A DNA stretch of 42,898 nt from Mesaphorura yosii (lineage: Eukaryota; Arthropoda; Collembola; Poduromorpha; Tullbergiidae), in NCBI GenBank assembly GCA_009869945.1, contig WIXG01000530.1, positions 1 to 42,898 on the forward strand. The letters are read 5' to 3'. The notes below the pieces were generated by a model. The model searched no databases, had not been told where the DNA came from, and worked only from the letters and a program-made list of their open reading frames with translations. Both the position numbers and the translations under genes were made by a program. Shown here one piece after another: positions 37,224 to 42,898 of the stretch; position 1 is the first letter of the stretch, and every line of letters starts with the position of its first letter.

Positions 37224-37900
37224 ATATTTAAAATACGCTGTTACTTTTCTCATTTTATGTCAATAACTAATTTTTCATCGCCCTGTTTATCATCTTAGCT
37301 GTATAGCCTCGAGCTGAGTCAAGCCACTCAGAATCAGGCTGGTCTTGTACTTTCCGTGTCTTGCAATCCAAAGCAGTGGTCGCGCTTCACTTGCAAGCTC
37401 AAAATTTAACCTCGGGATCCCCGTCAGAATTTCGCCGACTTCCTCGACTCGACGTGAAGTGCATTCTGCTCCGCTCCGCGTCTGCACCGTGAAGTATGAA
37501 ATTATTCAGGTCAACAGCTAAAAGTTCCTCTCACCAGCGATTCTCCCCTCGTCTTCAACTCAGTAAAGGCAGCAAAGGGGTAAAGATGTGTGAATGTATC
37601 AGCCTCTGTTCCGGTCGATTTTGTGTGGAGGAATTTTATTTTGAACACGACAGTTTGACACCTCCACAACAGGAGGTACAATAACGATACAGGAGATACT
37701 CAAAATAGCATAGTTTAAACATACCTTTAAAGTGAACAATTTTTGGTGCAAGTTCTACGATTAGTGATTGGAGTATTATTGAGACTACGTTCTTTCGACA
37801 TGTGATGCAATCGAATCTTGAGATAGGTATCAGCTATTGAACTAATTAATGATTACGTGATCGGATCGGTGTGCTCTTTCGTATTTTCCACTCGTATTGA

Positions 37901-38318
37901 CCTTTCCAATTGATTTCGATTAAAGCTAAAATCGAAGACGACAGGGTGGCCTGGGAAGAATTCAGAAAATCGTTGCTAGAAGAATGTGCAATGGAAGTGG
38001 ATGATGAGCCCTCTGCTTCACTTACGGAATTATTTTCTAAGGCATACCAGCATTTGGAGAAACGAGTGGTTGAGCTCTGTAAAGAAGTAAATTCACTAAC
38101 CATGAATCAAAACGGCAGAGGAGGATACCGATACCGTGGCAGAGGTGGACGAGCATCCAGCAGGAGACACAGAGGGGGGAGTGTATTTAGCCAGAGTCTA
38201 GCAATGGACACGTAGAGAAGCATATCCGTCACGGGAAGAAAGGAAGCAGTGTGGATTCTGCAAGAAGTACGGTCACATCAAGAGTGATTGTTGGCACTGG
38301 CAAAGGCAGATAACACAT
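37901..38318 (+). pseudogene. Gag-like segment with RGG box and CCHC zinc knuckle (relic or upstream exons of the Tudor gene)
   Basis: An open frame from 37901 to a TAG at 38213-38215 has no ATG near its start. It encodes an acidic helical part and then an RGG-rich basic stretch. In another frame, 38202-38318 encodes 39 codons with a perfect CX2CX4HX4C knuckle (CGFCKKYGHIKSDC followed by W), ending at a GTAAGT donor. A helical part, an RGG box and a knuckle in this order are typical of copia-type retrotransposon Gag. Read directly, it is broken by a frame change near the six-G run at 38173-38178 and by a TAG at 38199-38201. Alternatively, a 115-base intron (38087-38201, GTAAAT...TCTAG) joins the frames in phase 0, and the knuckle exon then joins the exon at 38954 in phase 0. 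Confidence 0.45.
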
Positions 38319-38953
38319 GTAAGTAGTTATCCTTTTAATTACTCGTTAATCTCACAATTTCACTTTATCTTCTGTCTGGGCTCACCTCACTCCCATGCAT
38401 GTGCGTAAAAATTCGGGAAATAAGTCATATTCTATCTGTTTTCTGTTAACTCTCTTTGTTCATCCCGAAACCACTCCGACCTCGACAGATCTTGAAAATG
38501 TACGCGCTAACTCGATTTCACACATTCAGAATTAAGTAGCAACACTTTGAGTTACTTCTCTGGGCGACGCCTTAGACTGACGGAGTTCTCTTGTTCTCAT
38601 AACTCTCTTAGCTTTGAATCCAATTCAGATTAGAACTTCGATTTTAATGGTTCGTGTTTGCTGTAGTAATTTTTTAATCAAAGGTGCCCATTTTAACACG
38701 TTGGATGAGTCTGAATCAATATATGTGAAAGCTAGTGCAAAGTTTTAACTGCGTATATACACTGCACACTGAGACTGCTGACCAGACCGGTGTAAATTAA
38801 AAATGAAAATGTAGGTCTTCGTCTTGGGTAATTTTTTAAGTTCAGATAGCCAACAAGCGGGGCTGTTTCCGTCGTCTTCTACTTGGAATTATTTTATACG
38901 CTGTACCTATATCCAAAACACTAATTGATAATTCGGATGTATTCTAATCGCAG
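38319..38953 (+). other. 635-base gap upstream of the Tudor gene: 5' intron or promoter
   Basis: It begins with a consensus GTAAGT donor and ends with TCTAATCGCAG directly before the ATG at 38954. It is AT-rich, with stops in all frames. It is either an intron of the Tudor gene or, in part, its promoter. Confidence 0.45.
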
Positions 38954-41900
38954 ATGAACGCAAGAGGAGCGTCGACTGGAAGAGGTCGAAACCCGGCGCC
39001 GGTGGTCATGAACCCCCCTGGTGGAAAATGGTACTGCACCATTGCGTCCTGTCGCATGCTGAATTTCTACCCTTCTTTGGTCTGTTCAAATTGCAAGGCA
39101 GAAAGGGTCACCCCGAAAGGCCAAGTCAAGCCAACGTTAAATGGTCCTGCCAGCACCTCGAAGCAGCAAGACAGCAGCTCTCAACCAAATGCTTCCACCG
39201 TAATTGCCGTGGCCGCGCCTGCGAACAATGAAATAGGCGTCAAGCGTGCGGTCTCCACCTCAAACATGGGCGTGGGTAGAGGTCGAGGGCGTGGCCGAGG
39301 CATTTTGCATGGGCAACAATGCGAAGTTGGTCTGAGTGGAAGGCCGAAAATGAGAAGGAGTTTGCCACTGATTATCAATGCAAAGACGATGGTAATTCAA
39401 TTTTATTTTCGTGAACCGTAAATGTAAAAAAGAATGGCGGTGCTTAATGTAATTTGTTCGTAGGTTCTAGTGAGCTGGGTAGAGTCACTGTCCGAATTTT
39501 ACGTGGTCAGAACTGAAGACATGGATGATCTGAACAAAATTGAGAATGCAACGTTCGATGCTGGGAATTGGCCGAATTTGGAAAATCCTGTCATCGACGA
39601 CAGTTGCCTTTGCTTTGATGAACAGAGCGATTATTCCGGGTGGTAAGCTGTCAGCTGCGTCTTATAATCTCGAAATTCTTTGAAGACTTCAATTGTTAAA
39701 GCTTAACTGATTGAAATAGGTTTCGTGCGAGGATACTCGGAATTGGAGAAAACTCCTACCAAGTTCAGTTTGTGGATTTTGGTAATAAAAATCTGGAGTA
39801 CAAGAACAAACTGAAGTGCCTCACCGAGGAGTGGATGGGTTATCCTGAGCTTGCCAAGAAAGTCATGTTGAAAGTTCCGGAGACCTCCGTATTTCCTCCC
39901 GATGCAGGTCAAATCTTCAGGAAGTTGACAAAGGGGTTCACATGTTGCTATGTGCCGTTAGAATATGTAAGTGAGTCATTTGCATACTGAAGTCTGACTC
40001 TAACTGGTCATTTGTGGAACTAAACATATTGTTATGGATTCGATCTTTATCCAGGACGGTGGGCGTGAATGCTACGTTGGATCTTTAATCAGGGACGGAA
40101 TGGGTGATATCGCACAAATCTTAATTACAGCAGGATCCGCGACCACTAGCACATCGTCTCCGAGCCCACTACCATTACCATCGACTCAAACTGAGGCGGA
40201 AACTAAAACGGGTACGTCCACTTCTACTGCTAATTCTGAAGAGTCTTCTGGGCCGTACTCGTTCACCCTGGACAAGCTCGAACGACCCGTGGTACAAGTT
40301 GCCGATACCAGGAGCTTTGTAATTACTACAGCCGTTGACTTCAATCATTTCTACCTCCGTGACACGGAAAAAGCTTCCAGACATCAACTCTTTGAACTGC
40401 AAGATCTTATGAACGAATACATGAGGAAGGAAAAGAGTAAGTGGTCCCAACATCGAACACTGATTCTTCGATTTATTCGCGTGCCTAATTCCCCTTTCTA
40501 AAATTGTGGATGAGACTGAGCTGATTAATTTCGGATTTTGCCTTTTAGAAAATAAAACGCCCGTCAACCCTGTTGTCGGTGAGATTTACTTGGTCGGACA
40601 GCAAGCTGAAGGGGGAAAAAAATATTTTCGTGGTGTGATAGAAAAGGTTACGAAGGGACGTTACTGCCAAGTCCGGAATGTGGATTTTGGGAGGGAGTTC
40701 TTTGTGTGCGCAACTGATCTGACTCGCATGACACAGGAAATCTTTGAGGTATTTTTAATTCATACATCTGCTGATTGGGACTCACTAAATAGTTTGTAAA
40801 CGCAGATCCCAGCCTTGGCCTACGAGGTCAAACTAGCAAAATTGGAAAACTCGCCGAATTTGATCTTCAAGGAAGACTTTGACAATCTAATTCGGTCTCT
40901 TCATTCTGACAAAGAAGTCTTCAACGTGAAAAACGTAAGTTGTGATGAAATATGGTAGATTCATCGTAGAATATTTACAGTTAACATTTGTTGTTTAACC
41001 AATTAGGTCGAGGTTGTAGACTTAGTAGCTACAGCTGATTTGATCTTCAGGAAAGACAGACAACTTGCGACAAAGATTATGGAGCTCCGGAAATGGCTAT
41101 GGGAACATTTGTATGAGATGGGGTCAAAGACTGATGACGAGATCATTCAAAGTAAAATATGATTGCTTTCTATCTTATACAGATGGATCCTGCACTCATT
41201 GTTTTAAATATTTCATTTTGAGCAGAGGAAGAGACGCTCGGTTCCGAATCAGTGGTAACTGACATCAAGGATTTGGACCTGCCCCTGAGAGCCGACATCG
41301 AGGCAGTGGTCAGGAGCGTGGTGCTCCAGGATGAGATGGAACTTCTGCCTCACGTCATATTCGAACCGGTTACTAAATACACGACCGATTTGAAAGAAGC
41401 GTTCACTCATCAAGTGAATTCATACATGGAGAAAGTGAGTCCGTCGAAGTTCTTCCCGGGCTTCAGCGAAATGGCTTTTGCTTTACCACGTAAGACAGAT
41501 CCGAAAAAAATTAATTCCCTTGTCTGTGTGGCACTTAATAAAATCACTGATTTGCATTGCAGCTGAAGGTTTTCCGGGCGCAGGAGCGTGGCAGCGCTGT
41601 CTTCGTATTCCGCAGCTCGATCTGCTTTATTGCCTCGACACGTACGTGCGTTATCCGATTACTCGCGACAGCAAATTCACAATTCGCAGGGTGGCCCCGG
41701 ACTTTATTCGCATTCCTGCATTTGTGGTGGCGGCGCAGCTTCACGGTAAAGGAAATCAATTCAGAAAAGACGAATCTCACTCAAATATAAATATTACTTT
41801 GGTTTTACTGCCAGATCCGCAGTTCGATCGCTTTACTGCCGACTGCATCCAAAAAACTTTTATTGTGGGTAAGAAAGTGACCATTAAACTGCTCCGGAAA

Positions 41901-42104
41901 TTGGACGTGAATTTCTTCACATTTGAAAGCTGTGACCTGGAGGAGACGTAAGTCAACTACGGAGAAGCCATGTGTTGTGTCGTGCTCCTTGTTTAAGTCC
42001 GTTTTCTTCGTTTCAGAATGCGGCAGGAGTTGTATTCCAATCAAATCACAGAGCCGAAGAAGGGCGAAGCAGTCGATAGTGATAATAGGGAAACCTGGAA
42101 GTGA
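38954..42104 (+). CDS. RanBP2-type zinc finger and multi-Tudor domain protein, 795 aa from this start, 11 exons
   Basis: Exons are 38954-39391, 39464-39642, 39720-39966, 40055-40436, 40549-40748, 40806-40934, 41007-41151, 41226-41489, 41563-41745, 41815-41947 and 42017-42104 (2388 bases, all phases matching, introns 57-112 bases). Residues about 24-52 form a RanBP2-type zinc finger (KWYC, x4 C, x10 C, x2 C), a fold that often binds RNA or ubiquitin. An RG run (GRGRGRGRG) follows at about 115-125. The first extended Tudor domain spans about 147-290 with WFRARILG and VQFVDFGN. A second spans about 345-525 with YFRGVIEK and VRNVDFGRE. A third, weaker one spans about 640-760. Tudor proteins bind dimethylarginine on Piwi proteins and organise germ granules. 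The start lies exactly at a splice acceptor, so upstream exons are likely. Confidence 0.85.
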
Positions 42105-42724
42105 TTGCCACACGTAAACGTGCCTTCAGAATCTGTATTAATCTTAAATATTGCACAACTAATTGGGAATCATGTAGCTAAAATCTGCCTATCCGTCTCT
42201 CATTTCTGTTTAGTTTGTAGAGAAACGTCGTTTGTAATACTGACCATGCATTGAGTCTTAATTCAAATATTGCCTGTAATTTGTTGTGATAGGAAGGTAT
42301 GATACAATATCGGAGGAAGATACGAAGCACAGGCATGTTAATTTATTTATTGAGCTTCAGTTTGCCAGTATCACCATTTTCTTTGGAGTCGGTTTGTTAG
42401 CACAAAGTCTGGCTTCAGACGAGAAAGAAGTACTAGAATGATTTGATTCCAATGCCACGATCCTGGCAGGATCGTGTCGCCAAACCCAAGATTCCTTATG
42501 CCGTGTCCCTTTTTACATCAATAGTCCTGAATCGAATCGCCGTGCAATGGTAGCAGCTTGCCCGGAAGGACTACGCGTAGAATGTTCACCAACACAAACT
42601 GTTTACTCTCACGGCGCAGTGGCACTCATGTCGGTGGAAGTTACGATGTAATCAGAACGGACGGTAGCATGCTAGTTTAACAATACGGCGTAGGCGTTTT
42701 CTTGAGTTCGCAAGGTAATGTTTA
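42105..42724. other. 3' flank of the Tudor gene, no gene seen
   Basis: This AT-rich sequence after the Tudor stop contains no clean AATAAA close to the stop, so the 3' end of that transcript is not fixed. No coding or RNA feature is supported before the tandem repeat. Confidence 0.45.
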
Positions 42725-42898
42725 TTCCTTTGATGAGAACAGAAGCAGACGGCGGTGCCTGCTAAAAAAACCAAAGGTCTGCATTCGGCCCCTACCTCTA
42801 AACGTGTCAGCCAGGATTTTTCCTTTGGTGAGAACAGAAGCAGACGGCGGTGCCTGCTAAAAAAACCAAAGGTCTGCATTCGCCCCCTACCTCTAAAC
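42725..42898. repeat. Tandem repeat, period 95 bases, at least two copies, continues past the window
   Basis: The 79 bases at 42725-42803 recur at 42820-42898 with two mismatches (a/g at 42733 versus 42828, g/c in the cggccc/cgcccc run). A 16-base stretch separates the copies, so the period is 95. Each copy contains a run of seven A flanked by cctgct and ccaaagg. The second copy ends at the window edge, so the array length is unknown. Because 95 is not a multiple of three, the open frame across it on the minus strand is not a protein repeat. Confidence 0.85.

Noticed and set aside
42652..42879. A 75-codon minus-strand frame with an internal repeated peptide
   Set aside because: The peptide repeat comes from the 95-base tandem DNA repeat falling in two different frames; no start or gene context supports it.
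1..42898. CRISPR arrays, operons, ribosome binding sites or other prokaryotic features
   Set aside because: The window is clearly spliced eukaryotic DNA; no direct-repeat/spacer arrays are present and the only tandem repeat has a 95-base period.

Overview
The window is nuclear DNA from an animal, most likely an invertebrate. Genes are split by introns with canonical GT...AG ends. Several 3' ends carry AATAAA, and the products are animal families: antiquitin-type aldehyde dehydrogenase, Tudor-domain protein, CCDC74/92-like coiled coil and C16orf87-like zinc ribbon. Many introns are only 57-115 bases long while others reach 5-6.5 kb. This, with mid-40s GC by eye, would fit an arthropod or related ecdysozoan, but I cannot name the species. 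All gene models were assembled by hand from reading frames and splice signals. In every multi-exon model marked as strong, the exon phases match exactly and the coding length is a multiple of three.

Minus-strand half (1 to about 29.1 kb). At the left edge is the first coding exon (559-258) of a short-tailed type II membrane protein that runs off the window. Next is a large gene of about 14 coding exons (24977 down to 4475). It encodes roughly 1732 residues: an N-terminal C16orf87/UPF0547-like zinc ribbon, long Ser-rich and charged stretches, a polyglutamine tract, an RG-rich segment and a basic C terminus. An internal alternative first exon (10125-9796) would give a shorter, membrane-tethered form of the same protein. 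To its right is a five-exon gene (29145-27522) for a CCDC74/CCDC92-like coiled-coil protein.

Plus-strand half (32.1 to 42.1 kb). ALDH7A1 (seven exons, one GC-AG intron) is followed by two tandem arylamine N-acetyltransferase-like genes of three exons each, with identical intron positions. An 11-exon gene then encodes a RanBP2-type zinc finger, RG repeats and two to three extended Tudor domains, the layout of a germ-granule/piRNA-type factor. Just upstream of it lies a gag-like segment with a perfect CCHC zinc knuckle whose frame and splice phase match the Tudor gene. The window ends in a 95-base-period tandem repeat.

The two halves diverge from a 3-kb gene-free stretch (29146-32144). The remaining large gaps are introns or intergenic DNA in which I see no convincing genes, tRNAs, rRNAs or intact transposons.
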